From: an uncultured Lachnospiraceae bacterium
GTDB taxonomy: Bacteria; Bacillota; Clostridia; Lachnospirales; Lachnospiraceae
DNA: 64,000 nucleotides
NCBI GenBank assembly: GCA_910579275.1
Contig: CAJTTO010000012.1
Coordinates: 18,817-82,816, forward strand
Reading direction: 5' to 3'
Shown: one piece after another, positions 26,695 through 35,481 of the stretch
How positions within the stretch are numbered: position 1 is the stretch's first letter
Layout of the letters: the number at the start of each line of letters is the position of its first letter
The notes under the pieces: model-generated
What the model was told of the DNA's origin: nothing
The model's input: only the letters and a program-made list of their open reading frames with translations
Databases searched by the model: none
Program-made: the position numbers and the translations under genes

Positions 26695-26851
26695 ACCTTA
26701 CAAATACATCCTTGCGTTTATACGGTACGAGATTTGTTATAGTAGGACAAATCCTTTTGCCCAAGCAATTATCACGTCAACAGTGTTTTGCTTTTTGTAA
26801 GCTTTTTGCTTGCTTACATTATATTTATCGGAGTGTATTCAAAATACTTTA
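26695..26851 (-). other. Relic of a flagellin leader with promoter
   Basis: From 26695 to about 26790 the sequence repeats the leader of flagellin 4 (AAATACATCCTTGCGTTTA against AAATACCTCCTTGTGTTTA, ACGGTACGAGATTTG against ACGGTATGAGATCTG), including a hairpin GGGCAAA-AGGA-TTTGTCC at 26745-26762. At 26824-26851 lies a sigma-28-like box (TAAA, 16 nt, CCGATAAA). No flagellin start follows: a gene appears to have been deleted. The promoter may now serve flagellin 4. Confidence 0.7.
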
Positions 26852-26955
26852 GTCCTTTTTAGCAAATTTTTTTAATTTTTTGAAAAATATAAATAAACAG
26901 AAAAACAGGAACAATTATGTAAACCGTGAGGCGCTATTACAGAAGCACACCTTTC

Positions 26956-27222
26956 TTAGGATAGCCCCTTGAAAAGCGCAAAAAGGTCTTTCATCCCCTG
27001 CTGGTAGTGCAGACGCTCAATATTTGCCGTCGTCTCTGACACTGCCGCGATATAGCTGTTGAACATCTCGCGCTGTTCCGGTGTCAAAGAGCTTTCGAAT
27101 TTATTCTTCACTTCGCACTCATGCAGTTTTGCCGCCTGATATTCCTCGTCCTGCCCGACCATTTTAACCAGCCTTTTTTCCACGAGATAGTGTGTCAATG
27201 TCTCAAATACTTCATTTTCCAT
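26956..27222 (-). CDS. Small acidic helical protein, DUF6809-like
   Basis: 88 residues starting MENEVFETLTHYLVEKRL. Two long helices with acidic and charged residues (EYQAAKLHECEVKNKFESSLTPEQREMFNSYIAAVSETTANIERLHYQQGMKDLF-type pattern). Size and pattern resemble short Clostridia proteins grouped as DUF6809; I am not certain. No enzyme motif. It lies alone between a flagellin relic and a MITE remnant. Confidence 0.55.
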   Translation of the reverse strand: MENEVFETLTHYLVEKRLVKMVGQDEEYQAAKLHECEVKNKFESSLTPEQREMFNSYIAAVSETTANIERLHYQQGMKDLFALFKGLS

Positions 27223-27245
27223 ATCTTTCGTCCCTTCTTCATTTA

Positions 27246-27362
27246 CCTTCGGCTTTCTGCTGCAGGCATCAAGCCAAGCAAAACCACTCTGTGGCGGCTT
27301 GATGCGTCTCTGCCGCTACGCTTTCTCACGGACTTTGCAGCAAGTGCCAAATCCTGAGCTTT
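27246..27362. mobile_element. MITE copy C, degenerate
   Basis: CCTTCGGCTT, GGCATCAAGCC, CACTCTGTGG and GGCTTGATGCGTCTC follow the family order, but the terminal repeats are decayed (ACCTTCGGC at the left, GAGCTTTCAG at the right). Confidence 0.7.
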
Positions 27363-27484
27363 CAGTTCCATGCTATCACTATAGCACATTGTGGCAATAA
27401 TCACAATGACGATTTTCATTATGTCATTTTCCATTCTGTCTAACTTCGTTATGACAATGCATAATAATGTGGGAGGTGATTTGT

Positions 27485-27679
27485 ATGATAGACTACAGTC
27501 CGATGTGGAAATATATGGGTTCGCATGGCATAAGCCAATATTACCTGATAAAGCATGACATTGACAGTAAGACTATTTTCAAGATGAAGCGAAATGAAAA
27601 TATTACAATGATAACGTTAGAAAAGTTATGTCGCGCAATGAACTGTACGCCAAACGACATTGTTCAATTTATTGATTAG
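27485..27679 (+). CDS. Small Xre/Cro-type HTH regulator
   Basis: 64 residues from ATG 27485, GGGAGGTGA 5-6 nt upstream. Single HTH domain: ISQYYLIKHDIDSKTIFKMKRNENITMITLEKLCRAMNCTPNDIVQF-type pattern, with MNCTPNDIVQF the usual end of Cro/C1-type short regulators of Clostridia. Probably a DNA-binding repressor of a neighbouring or mobile gene; target unknown. It faces away from the 26956 gene. Confidence 0.85.
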   Translation: MIDYSPMWKYMGSHGISQYYLIKHDIDSKTIFKMKRNENITMITLEKLCRAMNCTPNDIVQFID

Positions 27680-27746
27680 CCGCCTTATTGCTTTCAGCCC
27701 CAGACAACTGCTGGGGCTGTGCAAATGGGACGTTCTGTCTGCCGGA

Positions 27747-28502
27747 TTAGCAGACTCCGTTTGTCGCGAGCATGGAGCACGGCGTGTCCAATGTAACCGG
27801 TGTCCCTTCCACGGTTGTCACTTTCCCCCCTGCTTCCTCCACAATCAAAGAGCCTGCCGCAAAGTCCCACGGACAGAGGCGCAGTTCAAAAAACAATTCC
27901 GCCCTGCCTGCTGCTACGCTGCAAAGGTCGAGCGCTGCCGATCCGCTTCGGCGCACGTCGAGCGACCGCTTAAAATAATCGTATGCCATCTCAAACGATT
28001 TTTTGTTCAGTTCCTCATAATAGGGCGCTGTGCCGAACAGTACCACCCCATTCTCCAACGGCTCGGACGAGACGTGAATCGGCGCACCGTTCAGGTATGC
28101 GCCCTGCCCTCTGACCGCCGTAAACAATTCCTTTAAATACGGATTATAGACAACCCCCATATACCGCTCGCCGTCAAGGGCAAGACCGACGGAAATCGCG
28201 CTCAGGTGATAGTCCTTAATAAAATTCGTGGTGCCGTCAATCGGATCCACGATAAATGCATAGCCGTCTGCAACAGATGCGTGAATGTCCTCCTCCTCAC
28301 CGACAAAAACCGCCTCCGGCAGAATTTCCGCCAGCCGCCTTTGCAGCTCCTGCTGAACCTTTTTGTCGTATGTTGTGACAAAATTGGCATGTCCTGCTTT
28401 CTCGTCAATGCAGCTCTTGCCCCTGTCCGCATGAAGGATGATTTCGCCGCATGCCCGAACCGCTTCTGTTATTTGACTCAATAATTGTTCTGTGTTTTTC
28501 AT
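27747..28502 (-). CDS. Inositol monophosphatase family protein
   Basis: 251 residues. Lithium-sensitive Mg-phosphatase fold with FVGEEE, DPIDGTTNF (metal-binding DPxDGTxNF) and PWDFAAGSLIVEEAGG near the C terminus. It dephosphorylates myo-inositol phosphates or related sugar/nucleotide phosphates; exact substrate cannot be told. Cytoplasmic. It lies within the flagellin island between the HTH gene and flagellin 5, with no obvious functional tie. Confidence 0.93.
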   Translation of the reverse strand: MKNTEQLLSQITEAVRACGEIILHADRGKSCIDEKAGHANFVTTYDKKVQQELQRRLAEILPEAVFVGEEEDIHASVADGYAFIVDPIDGTTNFIKDYHLSAISVGLALDGERYMGVVYNPYLKELFTAVRGQGAYLNGAPIHVSSEPLENGVVLFGTAPYYEELNKKSFEMAYDYFKRSLDVRRSGSAALDLCSVAAGRAELFFELRLCPWDFAAGSLIVEEAGGKVTTVEGTPVTLDTPCSMLATNGVC

Positions 28503-28535
28503 ATCTGTCTCCCTTTCGAATTGATTTTTACTGTC

Positions 28536-28562
28536 CGTAACAATTCAGCCTTCGGTATTTAC
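28536..28562. mobile_element. MITE fragment F
   Basis: GTAACAATTCAGCCTTCGG, the left end of the element only, just ahead of the flagellin 5 terminator. Confidence 0.6.
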
Positions 28563-28592
28563 CTAAAAGAGGCATCTGCTGATACAGATGCC
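28563..28592 (-). terminator. Terminator after flagellin 5
   Basis: GGCATCTG (28571-28578) / CAGATGCC (28585-28592) perfect stem, then TCTTTTAGG on the minus strand. Confidence 0.8.
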
Positions 28593-28610
28593 CCACAATT
28601 CCTATTTGAT

Positions 28611-30149
28611 TTATCCCAACAGGCTGAGTACTCCTTGATTGGACTGGTTGCCCTGTGCAAGCATGGACTGTCCTGCCTGCGAAAGGATATTCGCATTTGA
28701 GTATTTCACCATTTCTGTTGCCATATCCGTATCACGAATCGTCGATTCCGCAGATGTCGTGTTCTCAACAACGTTATCCAGATTATTGATGGTGTGCTCT
28801 AGTCTGTTCTGTACTGCGCCGAGCAGGGAACGCTGTGACGATACTGTCGCAATGGCATCTGAAATCGAGTCAATTGCATAAGTCGCTGCTGCTCCTTTGG
28901 TGTCCTTCACATTCAGCCCCTTGATGCCAAGCCCTGCCGTGTCAAGCGCCTTGATGCCGACGCCAATCTTATTGGTCATATCTGCGTCCGCCCCAACATG
29001 AAGCGAGAAATTTAAGTCCTCCTGCGCAGTGTACTGACCTTTTGAAAAAGTAAATGTCACTTTTTTCGCGCCGGCCAGACCAAGATTATCCGTATTAGAC
29101 TCCGCCGTCAAGTCAACCTGTCCGCCGGGTTCACCCTTTACAATGAAATCAACTTCGCAATTCTTCTTGTTCGCACCGACATTGTTGGCAAGACCAAGCT
29201 CCTGCCGGATCATCTTATATGCCTGTAAATCCGTAATATAAGAGGAATTGTTATCGTCAATGTCGTCATGATCAAGCGGTCCCACACCCGGAGTCGGCTC
29301 CTGATCAACAAGTACGTGGTATGTCTTTCCGTTGTACTTCGTCGTACTTCCCACTTCCATCTTATTCATAATACTCGAGAGCGTCAGCATATTCTTGTCT
29401 GCATTTTCCTCCGCGGCGCTGGTGACAATCGTGTACTGTACGCCATCCATATCAATATGCGAACCTGCAATGGCGGCTGCATCCATCGCAGGATTCAATG
29501 CCGGATCTTGCAAATCAGCAATTGAACATTTCCCGTTTGTAATGGATGCTATAATCGCTTGCTGCGTCAGATCTACATCATGTGAACTAATCAGGTAATC
29601 TCTGCCGGCAATTGTGACGGTGTCGCCAAGTCTTAACACATTCATGGTAAAAGATGCCCTGGTGGCGCTCTCTGTAATGGTTCCGTCAAGGCCTGCATCT
29701 TTTGCGGACAAATACTTTGTAACCTTGTCCTTATCCCCCTTTAAGAGGTAGGTCTCGTTAAACTTCGTGGTCTCCGCAACTCGGTCAATTTCCGTGAGGA
29801 GCTGATCCACTTCATCCTGAATGGTCTGCCGGTCTGAAAGTGCATTGGTACCGTTTGCCGCTTTCGTCGCAAGCTCGTTCATGCGCTGGAGCATATCATG
29901 AACCTCCGTCAGCGCGCCCTCTGCTGTCTGTACTGCACTGATACCGTCCTCCGCATTTAATGATGCCTGCGAGAGACCTCTGATCTGTTTTCTCATTTTT
30001 TCGGAAATGGAAAGACCTGCCGCATCGTCCGCCGCGCGGTTTACCTTGTAGCCTGACGACAGTTTCTCTGCTGATTTAGAAAGTGTTCCCTGCGTAATGC
30101 CTAACATTCTGTTCGCATTCATCGCCCTTAAATTGTGTTGTACTACCAT
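28611..30149 (-). CDS. fliC: Flagellin 5
   Basis: 512 residues from ATG 30149 (MVVQHNLRAMN), AAGGAGG 8 nt upstream. Standard termini. Variable region resembles flagellin 3: LRLGDTVTIAGRDYLIS, HIDMDGVQYTIV and VGSTTKYNGKTYHVLV. The leader carries a perfect hairpin with a GGGA loop and a sigma-28-like promoter, and a terminator follows, so it is transcribed alone. Codon choice is more GC-rich than in flagellins 6-8. Confidence 0.97.
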   Translation of the reverse strand: MVVQHNLRAMNANRMLGITQGTLSKSAEKLSSGYKVNRAADDAAGLSISEKMRKQIRGLSQASLNAEDGISAVQTAEGALTEVHDMLQRMNELATKAANGTNALSDRQTIQDEVDQLLTEIDRVAETTKFNETYLLKGDKDKVTKYLSAKDAGLDGTITESATRASFTMNVLRLGDTVTIAGRDYLISSHDVDLTQQAIIASITNGKCSIADLQDPALNPAMDAAAIAGSHIDMDGVQYTIVTSAAEENADKNMLTLSSIMNKMEVGSTTKYNGKTYHVLVDQEPTPGVGPLDHDDIDDNNSSYITDLQAYKMIRQELGLANNVGANKKNCEVDFIVKGEPGGQVDLTAESNTDNLGLAGAKKVTFTFSKGQYTAQEDLNFSLHVGADADMTNKIGVGIKALDTAGLGIKGLNVKDTKGAAATYAIDSISDAIATVSSQRSLLGAVQNRLEHTINNLDNVVENTTSAESTIRDTDMATEMVKYSNANILSQAGQSMLAQGNQSNQGVLSLLG

Positions 30150-30212
30150 AATAAATACCTCCTTGTGTTTACATGGTGATGATGTGCCAAAGCAGCCGGC
30201 ATATGATTCTTT

Positions 30213-30230
30213 GGACAAATCCCTTTGTCC
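30213..30230 (-). promoter_or_regulatory. Leader hairpin of flagellin 5, candidate CsrA site
   Basis: GGACAAA-GGGA-TTTGTCC: perfect 7-bp stem, tetraloop containing GGA, about 65 nt before the start codon. Confidence 0.6.
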
Positions 30231-30317
30231 GGACGATAAACTCTGCCAATGTTGCATCTGCCGCTTCTTCTTTTGCTATTAACGGTCAATATACTTTTGA
30301 AAAGGTGTATTATTGTT

Positions 30318-30346
30318 TATATCGGCATATTTTTTTAATACCTTTA
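30318..30346 (-). promoter_or_regulatory. Sigma-28-like promoter of flagellin 5
   Basis: Minus-strand TAAA (plus 30343-30346), 17 nt, CCGATATA (plus 30318-30325), preceded by G to give the full GCCGATAT. Confidence 0.78.
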
Positions 30347-30472
30347 GCAATTTTAAGCTTTTTATTCCTATATTATCCTTTCAATTGCCATTTTTGAATG
30401 GAGCAGGGAAGACTCCCCCACTCTTTTCGCAGGGTGCAGCAATGCTGCTAATTTCCCTACACACTCTTTTGT

Positions 30473-30503
30473 ATAAAAGAACCACCGCAGATGCGGTGGT
30501 TCT
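30473..30503 (-). terminator. Terminator of the tandem flagellin array
   Basis: AGAACCACCGC (30478-30488) / GCGGTGGTTCT (30493-30503), 11-bp perfect stem, then TTTTATAC on the minus strand. Confidence 0.88.
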
Positions 30504-30540
30504 GGCATTTTATGTGTTCTGACGATCTATACTGTTGTCA

Positions 30541-32127
30541 TTAGCCTAATAAGCTCAGTACGCCCTGATTAGACTGGTTGCCCTGTGCAAGCATGGACTG
30601 TCCTGCCTGTGAAAGGATGTTTGCGTTCGAGTACTTCACCATCTCTGTCGCCATATCTGTATCGCGGATGGTTGACTCTGCTGCTGTCGTGTTCTCTACA
30701 ACGTTATCCAAGTTGTTGATGGTGTGCTCTAATCTGTTCTGAACCGCACCGAGTAATGAACGCTGTGAAGATACTGTTGAGATTGCATCTGCGATAGAGT
30801 CGATTGCATACGTAGCTGCTGCTCCTGTTGTATCCTTTACGTTCAAGCCCTTGATGCCAAGTCCTGCTGTGTCAAGCGCCTTGATGCCAACGCCAATCTT
30901 GTTGGTCATGTCTGCGTCTGCACCTACATGAAGGCTGAAGTTCAGGTCTTCTTTTACATTTACCTGTCCCTTGTCAATTACATATGTAATTTTTGAAGTA
31001 GCATCCGCATAAGCAAGATCATTGATTGTCTTCTGATCACCTTTGCTGCCATTGTTTATTGCGCCCCAGCCCGTAATTGCTGTTGTTGTATTTGTAGCAC
31101 TATCAAAGGTCTTAATATTGGCATCTGCAACGTCTGCCTGCTTTGCGTCTGTACCGATATTATTCGCAAGAATCAGCTCTTTCTGGATCAGCTGGTATGC
31201 TTTGTTTGCAGTGATTACATTTGCATTGGCATCATCAATACCATTTGGTGTCGCCTGTGCAGGATCAGGAACTCCATTTGCGTCAAGCGCGTCCTCGCCC
31301 GTTGTCGGATTTGCTGAATCCTTCATTGCATAATAGTCCACACCCTTATAAATTGCATGGCTGCCTTCTTTTACCTTTGCGATGAGTGTGTCAATGCGCA
31401 GTTCATTCTTATCTGTATTTTCTGTAGATGTCGTATCTCCCTTTTCGCCAACTACTGTGTACTGTACACCGTCTAACGTAATCTGCTCGCCTACCTTTGC
31501 TTCCTGAAGAGAAGCTTTAATATGCTCAAAAGCATTTGCTGCCGTAAGGTCTTCAGCATACTCACCGATTGTATATGTCTTGCCTGCTATCTGAACAGTA
31601 TCACCAACTTTTAATGTATTCATCGTAAATGTTGCCTTTGTTGCGCCTTCTGCCAGTGTTCCGTCAAGACCTGCATCCTTCGCATTGATATATTTCTTAA
31701 CAGTGTCCTTGTCACCCTTTAAGAGATATGTCTCGTTGAACTTGGTTGTCTCTGCTACACGGTCGATTTCTGTCAGGAGCTGGTCAACCTCATCCTGAAT
31801 TGTCTGGCGGTCTGAGAGTGCGTTTGTTCCGTTGGACGCCTTTGTTGCAAGCTCATTCATACGCTGGAGCATATCGTGAACTTCTGTCAAAGCGCCTTCT
31901 GCTGTCTGCACTGCGCTGATACCGTCTTCTGCATTCAGAGAAGCCTGTGTGAGTCCTCTGATCTGCTTTCTCATTTTCTCGGAAATTGAAAGGCCTGCTG
32001 CGTCGTCAGCTGCACGGTTTACCTTGTAACCGGAAGAAAGCTTCTCTGCTGACTTGGAAAGTGTTCCCTGTGTGATTCCCAACATTCTGTTGGCGTTCAT
32101 TGCTCTAAGATTGTGCTGTACTACCAT
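30541..32127 (-). CDS. fliC: Flagellin 6, tandem array copy 1
   Basis: 528 residues, ATG 32127, AAGGAGG 7 nt upstream. The last 130 codons and the first 130 are virtually the same at DNA level as in flagellin 7; only the middle differs. Modules: LKVGDTVQIAGKTYTIG, VGEQITLDGVQYTVVG, EGSHAIYKGVDYYAMKD. Last gene of the three-gene array, ending LAQGNQSNQGVLSLLG. Filament subunit. Confidence 0.97.
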   Translation of the reverse strand: MVVQHNLRAMNANRMLGITQGTLSKSAEKLSSGYKVNRAADDAAGLSISEKMRKQIRGLTQASLNAEDGISAVQTAEGALTEVHDMLQRMNELATKASNGTNALSDRQTIQDEVDQLLTEIDRVAETTKFNETYLLKGDKDTVKKYINAKDAGLDGTLAEGATKATFTMNTLKVGDTVQIAGKTYTIGEYAEDLTAANAFEHIKASLQEAKVGEQITLDGVQYTVVGEKGDTTSTENTDKNELRIDTLIAKVKEGSHAIYKGVDYYAMKDSANPTTGEDALDANGVPDPAQATPNGIDDANANVITANKAYQLIQKELILANNIGTDAKQADVADANIKTFDSATNTTTAITGWGAINNGSKGDQKTINDLAYADATSKITYVIDKGQVNVKEDLNFSLHVGADADMTNKIGVGIKALDTAGLGIKGLNVKDTTGAAATYAIDSIADAISTVSSQRSLLGAVQNRLEHTINNLDNVVENTTAAESTIRDTDMATEMVKYSNANILSQAGQSMLAQGNQSNQGVLSLLG

Positions 32128-32244
32128 AAATTTACCTCCTTGTTTTATCCCGACAGGTTCCTTCCTGTGGGGTGCCTGCGCATTTGTCTCTTATGCACAG
32201 GCACTGGTATTATTGTTTTTATATCTAATTTTTGAAATTTAGAA
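32128..32244 (-). promoter_or_regulatory. 117-bp spacer/leader of flagellin 6
   Basis: Identical, base for base, to 33778-33894. No sigma-28 box. On the minus strand it has a stem pairing GCCTG/CAGGC and ATGC, then ACAGG-AAGGAA-CCTGT (plus 32153-32168) with GGA in the loop, then AAGGAGG. Confidence 0.7.
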
Positions 32245-33777
32245 TTAGCCTAATAAGCTCAGTACGCCCTGATTAGACTGGTTGCCCTGTGCAAGCATGG
32301 ACTGTCCTGCCTGTGAAAGGATGTTTGCGTTCGAGTACTTCACCATCTCTGTCGCCATATCTGTATCGCGGATGGTTGACTCTGCTGCTGTCGTGTTCTC
32401 TACAACGTTATCCAAGTTGTTGATGGTGTGCTCTAATCTGTTCTGAACCGCACCGAGTAATGAACGCTGTGAAGATACTGTTGAGATTGCATCTGCGATA
32501 GAGTCGATTGCATACGTAGCTGCTGCTCCTGTTGTATCCTTTACGTTCAAGCCCTTGATGCCAAGTCCTGCTGTGTCAAGTGCCTTGATGCCAACGCCAA
32601 TCTTGTTGGTCATGTCTGCATCTGCACCTACATGAAGGCTGAAGTTCAGGTCTTCTTTCACGTTTACCTGTCCCTTGTCGATAACATACCTAAGCTGATC
32701 TGTAGTATCTGCATAGCCAAGCTCAAGGTAAGCATCTGCATTTGCAGCAGTATATGTCCCCAGATTTGCACCCTGTGCAGTATTCGCTTTATCTGTAATT
32801 CCAGCGTCTGCGATACCAGCCTGTTTTGCATCTGTACCAATGTTGTTTGCAAGAGTAAGTTCTTTCCGAACCAGCTCATATGCCTTCTGTGCCGTAATGA
32901 CATTTGCATTGTTGTCATCAATACCATTGACAACCGGATTAGCATTATCAATTGCTCCTGTTGTCGGATCTGCCTTATCCTGCATTGCATAGTAATTTAC
33001 GCCCTTATAAATAGCGTGGCTGTTTTCCTTAATCTTCCCTTGAATTGTAGCTATATTCAACTCATTCTTATCAGCGTTTTCCGTTCCATCAACTACAGTA
33101 TACTGTACGCCGTCAAGTGTAATCTGCTCGCCTGCTTTTGCTTCGCCGATGGAGGCTTTGATATGCTTAAATGCGTCTGCCGTACCATCTGTTGCTCCAT
33201 CTTTCAAAGTCTCACCAATTGTATATGTTTTTCCTGCAATCTGGATTGTATCGCCGACCTTCAATGTACTCATTGTGAAAGTTGCCTTGGTAGCGCCTTC
33301 TGACAATGTTCCCTTCAAACCTGCGTCCTTTGCGTTTACATACTTCTTAACTGTGTCCTTGTCACCCTTTAAGAGATATGTCTCGTTGAATTTGGTTGTC
33401 TCTGCTACACGGTCGATTTCTGTCAGGAGCTGGTCAACCTCATCCTGAATTGTCTGGCGGTCTGAGAGTGCGTTTGTTCCGTTGGACGCCTTTGTTGCAA
33501 GCTCATTCATACGCTGGAGCATATCGTGAACTTCTGTCAAAGCGCCTTCTGCTGTCTGCACTGCGCTGATACCGTCTTCTGCATTCAGAGAAGCCTGTGT
33601 GAGTCCTCTGATCTGCTTTCTCATTTTCTCGGAAATTGAAAGGCCTGCTGCGTCGTCAGCTGCACGGTTTACCTTGTAACCGGAAGAAAGCTTCTCTGCT
33701 GACTTGGAAAGTGTTCCCTGTGTGATTCCCAACATTCTGTTGGCGTTCATTGCTCTAAGATTGTGCTGTACTACCAT
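32245..33777 (-). CDS. fliC: Flagellin 7, tandem array copy 2
   Basis: 510 residues, ATG 33777, AAGGAGG 7 nt upstream. Modules: LKVGDTIQIAGKTYTIG, AGEQITLDGVQYTVVDG, ENSHAIYKGVNYYAMQD. Its terminal thirds match flagellin 6 almost base for base; the central region (about residues 190-370) is distinct. It has no promoter of its own and is read from upstream. Confidence 0.97.
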   Translation of the reverse strand: MVVQHNLRAMNANRMLGITQGTLSKSAEKLSSGYKVNRAADDAAGLSISEKMRKQIRGLTQASLNAEDGISAVQTAEGALTEVHDMLQRMNELATKASNGTNALSDRQTIQDEVDQLLTEIDRVAETTKFNETYLLKGDKDTVKKYVNAKDAGLKGTLSEGATKATFTMSTLKVGDTIQIAGKTYTIGETLKDGATDGTADAFKHIKASIGEAKAGEQITLDGVQYTVVDGTENADKNELNIATIQGKIKENSHAIYKGVNYYAMQDKADPTTGAIDNANPVVNGIDDNNANVITAQKAYELVRKELTLANNIGTDAKQAGIADAGITDKANTAQGANLGTYTAANADAYLELGYADTTDQLRYVIDKGQVNVKEDLNFSLHVGADADMTNKIGVGIKALDTAGLGIKGLNVKDTTGAAATYAIDSIADAISTVSSQRSLLGAVQNRLEHTINNLDNVVENTTAAESTIRDTDMATEMVKYSNANILSQAGQSMLAQGNQSNQGVLSLLG

Positions 33778-33894
33778 AAATTTACCTCCTTGTTTTATCC
33801 CGACAGGTTCCTTCCTGTGGGGTGCCTGCGCATTTGTCTCTTATGCACAGGCACTGGTATTATTGTTTTTATATCTAATTTTTGAAATTTAGAA
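33778..33894 (-). promoter_or_regulatory. 117-bp spacer/leader of flagellin 7
   Basis: Same as 32128-32244, with the GGA-loop hairpin at 33803-33818. Its complete identity to the other spacer points to recent duplication or gene conversion. Confidence 0.7.
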
Positions 33895-35481
33895 TTAGCC
33901 TAATAAGCTCAGTACGCCCTGATTAGACTGGTTGCCCTGTGCAAGCATGGACTGTCCTGCCTGTGAAAGGATGTTTGCGTTCGAGTACTTCACCATCTCT
34001 GTCGCCATATCTGTATCGCGGATGGTTGACTCTGCTGCTGTCGTGTTCTCTACAACGTTATCCAAGTTGTTGATGGTGTGCTCTAATCTGTTCTGAACCG
34101 CACCGAGTAATGAACGCTGTGAAGATACTGTTGAGATTGCATCTGCGATGGAGTCGATTGCATAGGTAGCCATTGCGCCTGTGCTGTCCTTTACATTCAA
34201 GCCCTTAATGCCAAGCCCTGCTGTATCAAGTGCCTTAATGCCCACGCCAATCTTGTTGGTCATGTCTGCATCTGCTCCTACATGAAGGCTGAAATTCAAA
34301 TCTTCCTTCACATTTACCTGTCCTTTGTTGATAAGGAATGTCACCTTATCCCTAAAGTTACCATTTGCTGTACCATCAGCCAAAGTCTTATATGCAAAGT
34401 CTTCAAGATTTGCAACAGGTGTACCATGTACATCCAAAGCCGCCTTATCCAAATCCGTACTTGTTGTTCCATCCCAAGCTTTTATGCCAGTAGCTGCATC
34501 TATTGATGCCTGCTTTGCGTCCGTTCCAATATTATTTGCAAGCACAAGCTCCTGATAAACCATTGTATATGCCTTCTGTGCCGTAATAACATTTGCATTT
34601 GCATCATCAATACCATTCGCATTTGTATCTACAGGAGCAGCCGGATCCTGACCTGTCACAGGGTCAGCGGAATCCTTCATTGCATAATAGTCCACACCCT
34701 TATAAACGGCATGACTTCCCTCTGTGATTTTTGCTGCAATGTTTGCTGCCGTCAACTCGTTCTTATCGGTATTTTCTGTTCCGCCAGCTTCAACTACTGT
34801 ATACTGCACACCATCAAGCGAAATCTGCTCACCGGCTTTTGCAACACTGAGAGATGCTTTAATACGTGCATATAAGCCGTTACCACCATTCGCAACATCT
34901 GACGGCTTTTCAGACTCACCAATTGTATATGTTTTTCCTGCAATCTGGATTGTATCGCCAACCTTCAATGTATTCATTGTGAACGTTGCCTTGGTAGCGC
35001 CCTCAGCCAATGTTCCTTCAAGACCTGCGTCCTTTGCGTTTACATACTTCTTAACTGTGTCCTTGTCACCCTTTAAGAGATATGTCTCGTTGAATTTGGT
35101 TGTCTCTGCTACACGGTCGATTTCTGTCAGGAGCTGGTCAACCTCATCCTGAATTGTCTGGCGGTCTGAGAGTGCGTTTGTTCCGTTGGACGCCTTTGTT
35201 GCAAGCTCATTCATACGCTGGAGCATATCGTGAACTTCTGTCAAAGCGCCTTCTGCTGTCTGCACTGCGCTGATACCGTCTTCTGCATTCAAAGAAGCCT
35301 GTGTCAGTCCTCTGATCTGTTTTCTCATTTTCTCGGAAATTGAAAGACCTGCTGCGTCATCTGCCGCACGGTTTACCTTGTAGCCTGATGACAGTTTTTC
35401 TGCTGATTTGGACAATGTGCCCTGTGTGATTCCCAACATTCTGTTGGCATTCATTGCTCTAAGATTGTGCTGTACTACCAT
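33895..35481 (-). CDS. fliC: Flagellin 8, tandem array copy 3
   Basis: 528 residues, ATG 35481, AAGGAGG 7 nt upstream. First gene of the array, behind the sigma-28-like promoter at 35776. Its 3' end matches flagellins 6 and 7 closely up to about 34150, then diverges; around 35040-35290 it matches them again, while the first 60 codons match flagellin 4 better. Modules: LKVGDTIQIAGKTYTIG, AGEQISLDGVQYTVVEAG, EGSHAVYKGVDYYAMKD. A mosaic gene. Confidence 0.97.
   Translation of the reverse strand: MVVQHNLRAMNANRMLGITQGTLSKSAEKLSSGYKVNRAADDAAGLSISEKMRKQIRGLTQASLNAEDGISAVQTAEGALTEVHDMLQRMNELATKASNGTNALSDRQTIQDEVDQLLTEIDRVAETTKFNETYLLKGDKDTVKKYVNAKDAGLEGTLAEGATKATFTMNTLKVGDTIQIAGKTYTIGESEKPSDVANGGNGLYARIKASLSVAKAGEQISLDGVQYTVVEAGGTENTDKNELTAANIAAKITEGSHAVYKGVDYYAMKDSADPVTGQDPAAPVDTNANGIDDANANVITAQKAYTMVYQELVLANNIGTDAKQASIDAATGIKAWDGTTSTDLDKAALDVHGTPVANLEDFAYKTLADGTANGNFRDKVTFLINKGQVNVKEDLNFSLHVGADADMTNKIGVGIKALDTAGLGIKGLNVKDSTGAMATYAIDSIADAISTVSSQRSLLGAVQNRLEHTINNLDNVVENTTAAESTIRDTDMATEMVKYSNANILSQAGQSMLAQGNQSNQGVLSLLG

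Noticed and set aside
30541..35481. Tandem repeat considered as a CRISPR-like or satellite array
   Set aside because: The repeats are whole flagellin genes with intact frames; no short regularly spaced repeats occur in the window.
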